Assembly (NCBI GenBank): GCA_947624285.1
Contig: CANQJS010000010.1
Span: 1-49,947 of the forward strand
Direction of reading: 5' to 3'
Source: an uncultured Clostridia bacterium
GTDB lineage: Bacteria > Bacillota > Clostridia > Oscillospirales > Acutalibacteraceae
Length of the DNA stretch: 49,947 nucleotides
Part shown: positions 32,739 through 40,010 of the stretch, piece after piece
Layout: the number at the start of each line of letters is the position of its first letter
How positions within the stretch are numbered: the first letter of the stretch is position 1
Program-made: the position numbers and the translations under genes
Notes under the pieces: model-generated
Told to the model about the DNA's origin: nothing
Database searches by the model: none
What the model saw: only the letters and a program-made list of their open reading frames with translations

Positions 32739-33797
32739 TTGTTTAAAAAAATATCCGCCTTTATTTCGGCGCTTTTGCTCTTTCTCTCTTTCGGTATTAC
32801 AGCCGTCGGGCAGGATTGCAGCGCCGCCTCGGCAGTTGTAATTGACGCGGCTTCGGGTGAAATTCTTTTTGAAAAGGATATATATACCGAAAGAAGTATG
32901 GCATCCACAACAAAAATAATGACCTCTCTCATTGCGTGCGAGAGCGGCGGGCTTGACAGTATCGTAAATATTACCGCGGAAATGGCAGATACCGAGGGAA
33001 CTGCTCTCGGTTTGCGTGAGGGGGATACGATTTCACTCTATGACCTTGTTGTCGGTATGCTTCTTGCATCGGGAAATGACGCGGCAAACGCTACCGCTAT
33101 TTTTATCGCAGGCAGTTTTGAGGGATTTGCGGCGATGATGAACGAAAGAGCCCGCCAAATCGGAATGAATCACACGCTTTTCGTAAGCCCTTCGGGGCTT
33201 GACGGCGGAAACCATCACTCCTGCGCGTATGATATGGCTTTGCTTACGGCTCAGGCGCTTAAAAACGATATTTTCGCTTCGGTGTGCAAAGCGCGAAGTA
33301 TGGAGATAACAGTAAGCGGAAAAAAGCAGACGCTTTACAATCATAATAAATTGCTCTATCAGATTGACGGCTGTATCGGCGTTAAAACCGGATTTACAAG
33401 CAAGGCGGGCAGATGCCTTATTTCCGCCGTCAGAAAAAACGGAAACACCATGATATGCGTCACACTTAATGACGGCGACGATTGGAACGATCACAAAAAG
33501 CTATATTCACAATGTGAAAAGCTATATAAGGAAAAGAAAGTTTACAGCGTTGTTGAAGTCAACATTGTGGGCGGAGTAAAAAATGTTCTCACGGCGGAAT
33601 ATGAAAAAGAGATCAGGGTCGTCAATCCGCAGTTGATAACCGTTGAAGTATATCATTTCCCATTCATATATGCCCCTGTTACCAAAGGCGATGAAATAGG
33701 AATTGTAATAATAAAATATAAAGAAAAGGAAATTGCCCGCGCGCCTGCTATCGCGGGTGAAAGCGTTGAATATTATGCCGAACAAGAACGAGGTTAG
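32739..33797 (+). CDS. dacF: D-alanyl-D-alanine carboxypeptidase, DacF type
   Basis: Peptidoglycan carboxypeptidase (S11, low-molecular-mass PBP), 352 aa. A signal peptide is at residues 1-~25. Catalytic motifs: SxxK in RSMASTTKIMTSL (Ser56, Lys59), SxN in LASGNDAAN, KTG in GVKTGFTSKAG. The C-terminal PBP5-type beta domain follows; no obvious amphipathic anchor is seen. The TTG at 32739 is chosen over an upstream start at 32700 because a GCAGGTGA ribosome site stands just before it. The neighbours scpAB-ytfI-ytfJ suggest a role in sporulation. It overlaps the next gene by 23 bases. Confidence 0.9.
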   Translation: MFKKISAFISALLLFLSFGITAVGQDCSAASAVVIDAASGEILFEKDIYTERSMASTTKIMTSLIACESGGLDSIVNITAEMADTEGTALGLREGDTISLYDLVVGMLLASGNDAANATAIFIAGSFEGFAAMMNERARQIGMNHTLFVSPSGLDGGNHHSCAYDMALLTAQALKNDIFASVCKARSMEITVSGKKQTLYNHNKLLYQIDGCIGVKTGFTSKAGRCLISAVRKNGNTMICVTLNDGDDWNDHKKLYSQCEKLYKEKKVYSVVEVNIVGGVKNVLTAEYEKEIRVVNPQLITVEVYHFPFIYAPVTKGDEIGIVIIKYKEKEIARAPAIAGESVEYYAEQERG

Positions 33798-34521
33798 ACT
33801 GCAAAAATATATGGCTGAATGCGGCGTTGCGTCAAGACGCAAATGCGAGGAGCTTATAGAAGCGGGAAAGGTCAAGATAAACGGGCATATAGCCGTTATC
33901 GGCGCAAAGGTCAATATTAAAAAGGATATTGTAACATTGCGCGGAAAGAAAATCGAAAAAGAATCGCGCCTGCGTTATATTATGCTCCATAAACCGAGGG
34001 GCTATGTCAGCGCCGTTTCGGATGACCGAGGGCGAAAAACCGTTATGGAGCTTGTTTCCGATATAGAAGAACGCATCTATCCCGTCGGCAGGCTCGACAG
34101 GGATTCCGAGGGTCTGCTGCTGCTTACAAATGACGGCGCTTTCGCTCACGCTCTGACGCATCCGCGGCACGGATTTGCAAAAACCTATCGTGTCACCGTC
34201 CGCCCGTCCGTCAGCGACGATATTCTCTTTCGCCTTAGAAACGGAATAGAGATAGACGGAAAAACTACCGCGCCCTGCGATGTTACCGTTATTACAAGCG
34301 AACAGGGTAGAGTAGTTTTGGAATTTGTTTTGCGTGAGGGTAGAAACAGGCAGATAAGAAAAATGTGCGAGGCGGTAGGTCTCGAGGTCGCAAGGCTTAA
34401 AAGAACATCTATCGGCTCTTTAAAGCTTGGAATGCTTCAGCAGGGAAAATGGCGCGAGCTCAGTGAAAACGAGGTCAAAAAGCTGCTTTGCTCCGCCGAA
34501 AAAATTAAAGAAAAGGAGTAG
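33775..34521 (+). CDS. 23S rRNA pseudouridine synthase, RluB/RsuA family
   Basis: A 248-aa RNA modifying enzyme. The N-terminal S4 RNA-binding domain is VRLQKYMAECGVASRRKCEELIEAGKVKINGH; the catalytic block is YPVGRLDRDSEGLLLLTNDG with its nucleophilic Asp, and the C-terminus has REGRNRQIRKMCEAVG. The exact site (RluB position 2605 in E. coli or another) cannot be told. The ATG at 33775 overlaps the end of dacF. An ORF beginning at 33733 lies within dacF and is not used. Confidence 0.91.
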   Translation: MPNKNEVRLQKYMAECGVASRRKCEELIEAGKVKINGHIAVIGAKVNIKKDIVTLRGKKIEKESRLRYIMLHKPRGYVSAVSDDRGRKTVMELVSDIEERIYPVGRLDRDSEGLLLLTNDGAFAHALTHPRHGFAKTYRVTVRPSVSDDILFRLRNGIEIDGKTTAPCDVTVITSEQGRVVLEFVLREGRNRQIRKMCEAVGLEVARLKRTSIGSLKLGMLQQGKWRELSENEVKKLLCSAEKIKEKE

Positions 34522-34563
34522 AACGCCAAATATAGGCGATACTGTTTCAAAGAGGGGTATTTT

Positions 34564-35325
34564 ATGTCACAAGAAAAATTTGTTTTGCCGGATAGTTATA
34601 AGCTCGTTATGCTTCAGGATTTCAGCGGCGGAAATGAGCTTGAAAATTGGACTTCTCCCGAAAATCAGCGCAATGGCGGATATTGGTCGCCACAGCAATG
34701 CTTTGTTGAAAATAAAAAGCTTGTTATTCGCTCTCAATTCAGGAACATCAGCGGCAAAGAGGGTTATCATTCCGGTTGCCTTATCTGGAATAAAAACAGC
34801 TTTACCTACGGATATTACGAGGCTCGCTGTCGGGTCGATAAGGTAAAGGGCGCGTGGTCTGCCTTTTGGCTTATGCCCGATAAAATCGAGAAAGGCTACG
34901 GCTATGAAATAGATATTTTTGAATGCGCTTGGAATTATTTTTGCGAATCTACTCTCCATTGGAACGGCTATAAAAAGCAAGCCAAAAAGCGGGTCATTAT
35001 GAAAAATCTTTACGAGGGTATGCACACCTTTGCGCTTGATTGGAAGAAGGACAGCCTCAGCTTTTATTATGACGACAGGCTCGTTTGGCGAGTAAACGAT
35101 GAAAACGGCAAAATCAATTATCCTGTTGCTCTTATGTTCAGCACGGAAATAAACGGCAGAGCAGACAGGAACGGTAAGCCGTTAGTCAAACAGGTTTGGA
35201 TAGGTAACGGTCTTATCACCGACAGGCGCAACGATCTTCCGTCGGATTTCGTTATTGATTATGTTAAAGTCTATGATAACGGAGACCTTATTTTAAGCAA
35301 CCCCGTTAATTTGCCGCCGACTTGA
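34564..35325 (+). CDS. glycoside hydrolase family 16 protein without a signal peptide
   Basis: A 253-aa single-domain protein. YGYYEARCRVDKVKGAWSAFWLMP and the catalytic motif YEIDIFECAWN, where ExDxxE gives Glu115, Asp117 and Glu120, identify GH16 (laminarinase/lichenase/agarase group); HTFALDWKKDSLSFYYDD follows. There is no signal peptide or membrane segment, so it looks cytoplasmic, which is unusual for the family. The start is the first possible ATG, with AGAGGG about 8 bases upstream. It is 42 bases after the pseudouridine synthase gene and could be co-transcribed. Confidence 0.88.
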   Translation: MSQEKFVLPDSYKLVMLQDFSGGNELENWTSPENQRNGGYWSPQQCFVENKKLVIRSQFRNISGKEGYHSGCLIWNKNSFTYGYYEARCRVDKVKGAWSAFWLMPDKIEKGYGYEIDIFECAWNYFCESTLHWNGYKKQAKKRVIMKNLYEGMHTFALDWKKDSLSFYYDDRLVWRVNDENGKINYPVALMFSTEINGRADRNGKPLVKQVWIGNGLITDRRNDLPSDFVIDYVKVYDNGDLILSNPVNLPPT

Positions 35326-35345
35326 TTTTCGGCGGTTTTCTTTTG
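35314..35345 (+). terminator. terminator after the GH16 gene
   Basis: The stem CCGCCG/CGGCGG (35314-35319, 35330-35335) is followed by TTTTC TTTTGCTTTTTT. It overlaps the end of the GH16 ORF. Confidence 0.8.
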
Positions 35346-35391
35346 CTTTTTTATAAAAACAATTCTTCAATAAATATAAATAAAAAAACAG

Positions 35392-35420
35392 TTGTAATTC
35401 AGTTGTCAAAGTGTTAAAAT
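35392..35420 (+). promoter_or_regulatory. promoter of the carboxyltransferase operon
   Basis: TTGTAA (35392-35397) and TAAAAT (35415-35420) are 17 bp apart, about 60 bases before the first gene. Confidence 0.6.
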
Positions 35421-35479
35421 ACCTAAAAAAGATTTTTTCGGAAATATATTCCGATTTATGAGCATAAGGAGGATTTTCA

Positions 35480-36799
35480 GTGAGTGATTACAGTTCTGAA
35501 CGCTCCGAGGCGGCAAACAGACTTTTTTCATTATTTGACGACGGCGCTTTTACCGAAATCGACGCCTACGCAAAATCGGCAAGCGGTGATGTAGAGGTCG
35601 TTGCGGGCTTCGGTACCGTAAACGGAGTGTGCGTTTACGCTTTTTCTCAAGATCCGTCTGTTGACGGCGGCGCAGTCAGCACGGCGCAATGCGCGAAAAT
35701 TAAAAAGATCTATGATCTTGCCGTTAAAACAGGTTGCCCCGTGATAGGCATATATGATTCAAACGGAATGAAGCTCAGCGAAGGCTTTGAAGCGCTTTCA
35801 GCATACGGCGAGATACTCAAGCTGTCGTCATCCGTTTCGGGCGTTGTGCTCCAGATTTCAGTAATTGCGGGCTCTTGTCTCGGCACAAGCGCGCTTATGG
35901 CGAATATGGCGGATGTTGTTATTTCTGTAAAAGACGCCGATTTTTATGTTACGGCACCGAGCGATATAACAGCCGAACAGTCATTCAGTGAGGGCACGGT
36001 AGATATTCTCACCGCTGATGTTCAGGGCGCTATCGACGCCGCCAAAGCTCTTGTATCCGTTTTGCCATCAAATAATCTTGAGACTTCGCTTCCGTTTGAC
36101 TTCGACGGCAATGGCTCGCTTTGCGCGGAGAATATGACCGCGAGTGAAATCGTTAATGCGGTTGCAGACGACGGCAGTATCATTGAAATCAAAAAGGGCT
36201 ACGCGCCAAATGCCGTGACCGCGTTTGCGAGTATCGGCGGATTCCCCGTCGGCATAGCAGCATTTGACGGAAAGCCTGTCTGCCCCGCGTGCGCTTATAA
36301 GGCGGAGGCGTTTGTTAAGCTCTGCGACGCGTTCAGCGTTCCGATAATAACTTTTGTTCATACCGACGGATTAAAGAGAGATAAGGAAAACGCCGTTCTT
36401 ACTGCGGTAACAAAGCTCGTAAGCGCTTACGCGAGCGCGACCTGCCCAAAAATTTCCGTTATCACGGGCAACGCTGTCGGCGCGGCATACATTGCGCTTG
36501 CCGGCAGAGGCAATAACGCAGATCTTGTTTTCGCTTGGGATTCGGCCGTAATATCTCCTATCGAGGTGAACTCCGCTGTAGCTTTCCTTTATAACGACAG
36601 GCTTGCGAACGGAGAGGACAGAAACGCCCTCGAAAGTGAATATAAAGATGATCTCGCTTCACCGTTTACCGCCGCCGCAAGCGGAGCAATCGACGATATT
36701 ATCACCCCCGAGGCGACAAGGGATAAGCTCATAAACGCTCTTGCCATACTTGAGGGTAAAAGAGAAAATACAATTCCGAGAAAGCACTCGGTAAAATAA
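35480..36799 (+). CDS. divergent acyl-CoA carboxyltransferase (MmdA/12S-like)
   Basis: A 439-aa protein of the carboxyl transferase fold (crotonase-type, two halves), similar to MmdA, PccB and the 12S subunit of transcarboxylase, but shorter than their usual ~510 aa. The N-terminal half keeps GFGTVNGVCVYAFSQDPSVDGGA and VSGVVLQISVIAGSC. Several signature glycines are changed: the DSGGARIQEG motif reads DSNGMKLSEG, GPCAGGA reads GSCLGTS, and in the C-terminal half VxxPGFxPG reads VHTDGLKRD and the YGGAY motif VGAAY. The oxyanion holes may therefore be altered. GTG start with AAGGAGG upstream. It is followed by the biotin carrier 16 bases later. Confidence 0.78.
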   Translation: MSDYSSERSEAANRLFSLFDDGAFTEIDAYAKSASGDVEVVAGFGTVNGVCVYAFSQDPSVDGGAVSTAQCAKIKKIYDLAVKTGCPVIGIYDSNGMKLSEGFEALSAYGEILKLSSSVSGVVLQISVIAGSCLGTSALMANMADVVISVKDADFYVTAPSDITAEQSFSEGTVDILTADVQGAIDAAKALVSVLPSNNLETSLPFDFDGNGSLCAENMTASEIVNAVADDGSIIEIKKGYAPNAVTAFASIGGFPVGIAAFDGKPVCPACAYKAEAFVKLCDAFSVPIITFVHTDGLKRDKENAVLTAVTKLVSAYASATCPKISVITGNAVGAAYIALAGRGNNADLVFAWDSAVISPIEVNSAVAFLYNDRLANGEDRNALESEYKDDLASPFTAAASGAIDDIITPEATRDKLINALAILEGKRENTIPRKHSVK

Positions 36800-36815
36800 T
36801 CAGGAGGACAATACT

Positions 36816-37193
36816 ATGAAAAAATACACTGTTACCGTGAATGGAATAAGCTATGATGTTACGGTTGAGGAAGCAGGCGCAGGCGCTTCTCCAGCTCCTG
36901 CCGCTGCACCGCCCGCACCCTCGGCAAAACCCGCCGCCGCTCCGTCACCTAAGCCCGCAGCTCCTGCCGCACCTCAGGGCTCGGTAAAAATCGAATCGCC
37001 TATGCCCGGCACTATTCTTGATGTCAAGGCTTCTGTTGGCGCTTCCGTAAACGAGGGAGAGGCTCTTATAATCCTTGAGGCTATGAAAATGGAAAATGAA
37101 ATAGTCGCGCCCTCCGCCGGTACGGTCGCTTCCGTTGAGGTCAACAAAGGCGACAGCGTTGAGGCAGGTCAGGTGCTTGTTACTTTAAAATGA
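36816..37193 (+). CDS. biotin carboxyl carrier protein (1.3S-like)
   Basis: A 125-aa biotinyl domain protein. Residues 1-20 form a short beta segment, a Pro/Ala-rich flexible linker follows (about 22-54), then the biotinyl domain with the canonical EAMKMENEI motif, so Lys91 carries biotin. The carboxyl group shuttles between the two carboxyltransferase active sites. GGAGG precedes the ATG. It lies between the genes for its likely partners. Confidence 0.93.
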   Translation: MKKYTVTVNGISYDVTVEEAGAGASPAPAAAPPAPSAKPAAAPSPKPAAPAAPQGSVKIESPMPGTILDVKASVGASVNEGEALIILEAMKMENEIVAPSAGTVASVEVNKGDSVEAGQVLVTLK

Positions 37194-37203
37194 GGTGGCT
37201 TAA

Positions 37204-38601
37204 ATGGCAAAAATAGGTATTACCGAAACCGTCCTGCGTGACGCTCATCAATCGCTTATCGCTACGCGTATGCGCACGGAGGAATTTGCGGATATTCTTG
37301 AAAAAATGGATAAGATAGGCTTTTACTCCCTTGAATGCTGGGGCGGCGCGACATTTGATTCCTGCCTGCGCTTTCTTGACGAAGATCCTTGGGAGAGACT
37401 GCGCCTTATCCGTAAAAAATGCCCGAATACTAAGCTGCAAATGCTTTTCAGAGGGCAGAATATGCTTGGTTACCGTCACTATGCCGATGATGTTGTTGAT
37501 TACTTTGTAAAGAAAAGCATTGATAACGGCATAGATATAATGCGTATTTTTGACGCTCTTAACGATGTGAGAAATCTTGAAACCGCAATAAACGCCGCGA
37601 AGAAGTACGGCGGTCATGTTCAGGCGGCGATTTCTTACACCACAGGCCCTGTATTTGATATAGAATATTTTTGCAATTACGCAAAGCAGCTTGAAAACGC
37701 GGGCGCGGATTCTATCTGCATTAAGGATATGGCGGGTCTGCTTACTCCATATGGGACTTATGATCTTGTTAAGGCTCTAAAGGAGACAGTGAGCGTTCCT
37801 ATTCAGCTCCATTCTCATTACACCTCGGGGCTTGCATCAATGGTGCATCTTAAAGGAATAGAGGCGGGCGTTGATGTTATTGACACCGCCATGAGTCCGC
37901 TTGCCATGGGCACTTCTCACCCTGCTACCGAATCGATGGTCGCCGCTCTTCAGGGCACACCTTACGATACGGGGCTTGACATTAAAGCACTTTCCGAAAT
38001 CCGCGATTTCTTTATGCCGCTTCGTGAAAAATATATTTCCGAGGGGCTTCTCAACACAAAAATGCTCGGCGTTGACGCAAATACTCTCCTTTATCAAGTA
38101 CCCGGCGGTATGCTCTCAAACCTGCTCAATCAGTTGAAGCAGGCGGGCAAGGAGGATAAGCTGGAAGAGGTCCTCAACGAAGTTCCGAGAGTGAGAAAAG
38201 ACAGCGGCTATCCTCCGCTTGTTACTCCCACCTCGCAAATAGTCGGCACTCAGTCCGTTTTCAATGTTATCTTAGGCGAGCGCTATAAAATGGTAACAAA
38301 GGAATTTAAGGATATGGTAGCCGGAAAATACGGCAAGACCCCCTGTGAGATAGACCCCGAGTTCAGAAAGAAAATCGTAGGCGACGATCCCATAATCGAC
38401 TGCCGCCCCGCCGACCTTCTTGAGCCCGAGCTCGACAGATTCAAAACAGAAATAGCCGAATATTATGAGCAGGAGGAGGATGTGCTCTCCTACGCTCAAT
38501 TTGATCAGGTGGCGATTAAATTTTTCCAAAAGAGAAGAGATAAAAAATATCATCTTGACGGAAAACACCACGATATAGTAAATAAAATTCACCCTGTTTA
38601 A
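37204..38601 (+). CDS. oxaloacetate decarboxylase alpha-like carboxyltransferase (5S-like)
   Basis: A 465-aa TIM-barrel carboxyltransferase of the OadA / pyruvate carboxylase family, without a fused biotin domain, so like the 5S subunit of transcarboxylase. It has ETVLRDAHQSLIATRM, LECWGGATFD, QMLFRGQNMLGYRHY, the active-site Lys in CIKDMAGLLTPY, the metal ligands of LHSHYTSG and TAMSPLAMGTSHPATESMVA. Its carboxyl acceptor or donor is expected to be pyruvate/oxaloacetate. GAGGTGG is upstream of the ATG. No OadB sodium pump gene follows; a terminator does. Confidence 0.9.
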   Translation: MAKIGITETVLRDAHQSLIATRMRTEEFADILEKMDKIGFYSLECWGGATFDSCLRFLDEDPWERLRLIRKKCPNTKLQMLFRGQNMLGYRHYADDVVDYFVKKSIDNGIDIMRIFDALNDVRNLETAINAAKKYGGHVQAAISYTTGPVFDIEYFCNYAKQLENAGADSICIKDMAGLLTPYGTYDLVKALKETVSVPIQLHSHYTSGLASMVHLKGIEAGVDVIDTAMSPLAMGTSHPATESMVAALQGTPYDTGLDIKALSEIRDFFMPLREKYISEGLLNTKMLGVDANTLLYQVPGGMLSNLLNQLKQAGKEDKLEEVLNEVPRVRKDSGYPPLVTPTSQIVGTQSVFNVILGERYKMVTKEFKDMVAGKYGKTPCEIDPEFRKKIVGDDPIIDCRPADLLEPELDRFKTEIAEYYEQEEDVLSYAQFDQVAIKFFQKRRDKKYHLDGKHHDIVNKIHPV

Positions 38602-38627
38602 TATCATTTTTGATAAAGGAAATTTTT

Positions 38628-38682
38628 AAAGCCTGCTTTGGGATGCGGATATGACCGTATCTTATAAGCAGGCTTTATTTTA
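38628..38682 (+). terminator. terminator of the carboxyltransferase operon
   Basis: AAAGCCTGCTT pairs with AAGCAGGCTTT across an inner hairpin (GATGCGG/CCGTATC) and is followed by ATTTTATT. Confidence 0.75.
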
Positions 38683-38706
38683 TTGCCGCAAACTGCGCTG
38701 TCGCTT

Positions 38707-38736
38707 TTGAATGGTAAAATATTTTTCGTTTACAAT
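38707..38736 (+). promoter_or_regulatory. promoter of the recombinase gene
   Basis: TTGAAT (38707-38712) and TACAAT (38731-38736) are 18 bp apart; a strong GGGAGG ribosome site lies between this and the ATG at 38756. Confidence 0.6.
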
Positions 38737-38755
38737 ATAAACGGGAGGAATTATT

Positions 38756-39601
38756 ATGAAAAAAAATCAATATGTTACAAACGAACAAATAGTGGAATTT
38801 GAAAAATGGCTCATCAAAGAGGAGAGAGAACAGGGCACTATCCAGAAATATCTCCGCGATGTCAGATCTCTTTCCGCTTGGCTCGGCGGCAGTGAATTGA
38901 CAAATGAGGCGGTTGCCGATTGGAAAGAGCATTTGATAAAAGACGGTTACAAGCCCGTTACCGTTAACTCCATGCTCGCGTCCGTCAACAGCTATTGCCG
39001 TTTTGCCGGACTTAACATCAGGTTAAAATTCCTGAGGATACAGCGCAGAATGTTTCAGGAAGAGCAACGCAATTTGAAAAAGAACGAGTATGAGAGGTTG
39101 ATAGGCGCAGCCGAAAAAAAGGGAAATAAACGGCTCTCTCTGCTCATTGAGACGATAGGAGCAACGGGCATTCGTGTTTCCGAGGTAAAGTATGTAACGG
39201 TTGAAGCAGTAAGAAGCGGAAAGGCAGAAATATCGCTGAAAGGCAAGATTCGCACTATCCTGCTGCCGGGGAAGCTTTGCCGTAAACTTCTTAAATATGC
39301 GCAAAAACAAAAAATCGCTTCCGGTGAGATATTCATCACCAAAAGCGGTAAGGGAATGTCAAGAAAACAGATTTGGTCGGAAATGAAAGCGGTCTGTAAA
39401 GTAGCGGGCGTTGAAGCCTCTAAAGTATTTCCTCATAATCTTCGCCATCTTTTTGCAAGGGCGTATTATAAAGCAACGCGCGATGTCGCAGGGCTTGCCG
39501 CTCTGCTCGGTCACAGCTCAATAGAAACAACGCGCATATATCTGCTCTCTACGGGTAATGAGCTTGCAAGAAAGCTTGAAGCGCTACGGCTTGTTTTGTA
39601 G
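38756..39601 (+). CDS. tyrosine recombinase, probable DNA invertase
   Basis: A 281-aa site-specific recombinase of the phage integrase family. The N-terminal SAM-like core-binding domain (~residues 8-95) is followed by the catalytic domain with all the active-site residues: Arg140 (ATGIRVSEV), Lys164 region (LKGKIRTILL), His227 and Arg230 (FPHNLRHLFAR), His253 (LLGHSS) and the nucleophile Tyr262 (TTRIYLLS). There is no arm-binding domain, excisionase or other phage gene nearby. The stop codon touches the inverted repeat at 39602, so it most likely acts on the adjacent repeat pair. A different role such as a XerC-like housekeeping or element integrase is less likely. Confidence 0.9.
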   Translation: MKKNQYVTNEQIVEFEKWLIKEEREQGTIQKYLRDVRSLSAWLGGSELTNEAVADWKEHLIKDGYKPVTVNSMLASVNSYCRFAGLNIRLKFLRIQRRMFQEEQRNLKKNEYERLIGAAEKKGNKRLSLLIETIGATGIRVSEVKYVTVEAVRSGKAEISLKGKIRTILLPGKLCRKLLKYAQKQKIASGEIFITKSGKGMSRKQIWSEMKAVCKVAGVEASKVFPHNLRHLFARAYYKATRDVAGLAALLGHSSIETTRIYLLSTGNELARKLEALRLVL

Positions 39602-39619
39602 ACAAAATTTTCATTTTGT
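39602..39619. repeat. left inverted repeat of the invertible segment (IRL)
   Basis: ACAAAATTTTCATTTTGT, exact reverse complement of 39839-39856. The repeat itself has two inverted arms (TAGACAAAAT and ATTTTGTCTA, extending one to three bases outside the 18 bp) around a 4-bp centre TTTC, the layout of a tyrosine recombinase core site. Confidence 0.85.
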
Positions 39620-39653
39620 CTATTGCCAAATATAAAAGACTGAATGTTTTGTA

Positions 39654-39682
39654 ATAATAACATATATCTCGACCAAAAACAA
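39654..39682 (-). promoter_or_regulatory. candidate leftward promoter inside the invertible segment
   Basis: On the minus strand TTGTTT (39677-39682) and TATTAT (39654-39659) are 17 bp apart. In this orientation it reads toward the recombinase as an antisense transcript; after inversion it would read into the polysaccharide genes. Confidence 0.45.
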
Positions 39683-39772
39683 GCTTTTTCTTAAATTTGA
39701 CTTTTACATATACGCATAAAGTTTCTAAAGGGTGATTTTTTACACAGTAGTATTTTTAATGCAATTAAAATC

Positions 39773-39801
39773 TTGAAATAAATTCAGCTTTCGTCAATAA
39801 T
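39773..39801 (+). promoter_or_regulatory. candidate rightward promoter inside the invertible segment
   Basis: TTGAAA (39773-39778) and AATAAT (39796-39801) are 17 bp apart, each one base off consensus. It points toward the polysaccharide locus in the present orientation. Confidence 0.4.
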
Positions 39802-39838
39802 TATATTGCTTTTTTGCTTCTAAACGGCGATATGAACA

Positions 39839-39856
39839 ACAAAATGAAAATTTTGT
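39839..39856. repeat. right inverted repeat of the invertible segment (IRR)
   Basis: ACAAAATGAAAATTTTGT, the exact inverse of IRL. Arms AACAAAAT and ATTTTGTT flank the 4-bp centre GAAA. The centre is asymmetric and inverted between the two sites, which would direct inversion, not deletion. Confidence 0.85.
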
Positions 39857-39928
39857 TACCAACAATTCTTATTTTGATGATTTCATACGCATGCCGTAAC
39901 GCTTTGCAATATTCTTAATATGACCGTA

Positions 39929-39958
39929 TTGACTGAAAACCCGAAATAATGGTATAAT
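39929..39958 (+). promoter_or_regulatory. fixed promoter outside the invertible segment
   Basis: TTGACT (39929-39934) and TATAAT (39953-39958) are 18 bp apart, 70 bases past IRR and 50 bases before the SDR gene. The SDR gene thus has a constitutive candidate promoter as well. Confidence 0.6.
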
Positions 39959-40010
39959 ACTACAGACGACAGTCATTATTCTTCAATTTTTAATTTGTCT
40001 AGGTATAATT

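Larger units (their letters stand above)
39620..39838. other. putative invertible DNA segment (promoter switch)
   Basis: 219 bp of AT-rich DNA between inverted copies of an 18-bp recombinase-type site, directly after a tyrosine recombinase gene and before a polysaccharide locus. No ORF lies inside. It contains a candidate leftward promoter (TTGTTT/TATTAT on the minus strand, 39654-39682) and a candidate rightward one (TTGAAA/AATAAT, 39773-39801). Recombination between the repeats would flip the segment and exchange which of these faces the polysaccharide genes. Inversion itself is not shown by one sequence. Confidence 0.7.

Noticed and set aside
39600-39625. IRL as a simple terminator of the recombinase gene
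   Set aside because: The hairpin is not followed by a U run, and its exact inverse recurs 220 bp away, which a terminator would not explain.
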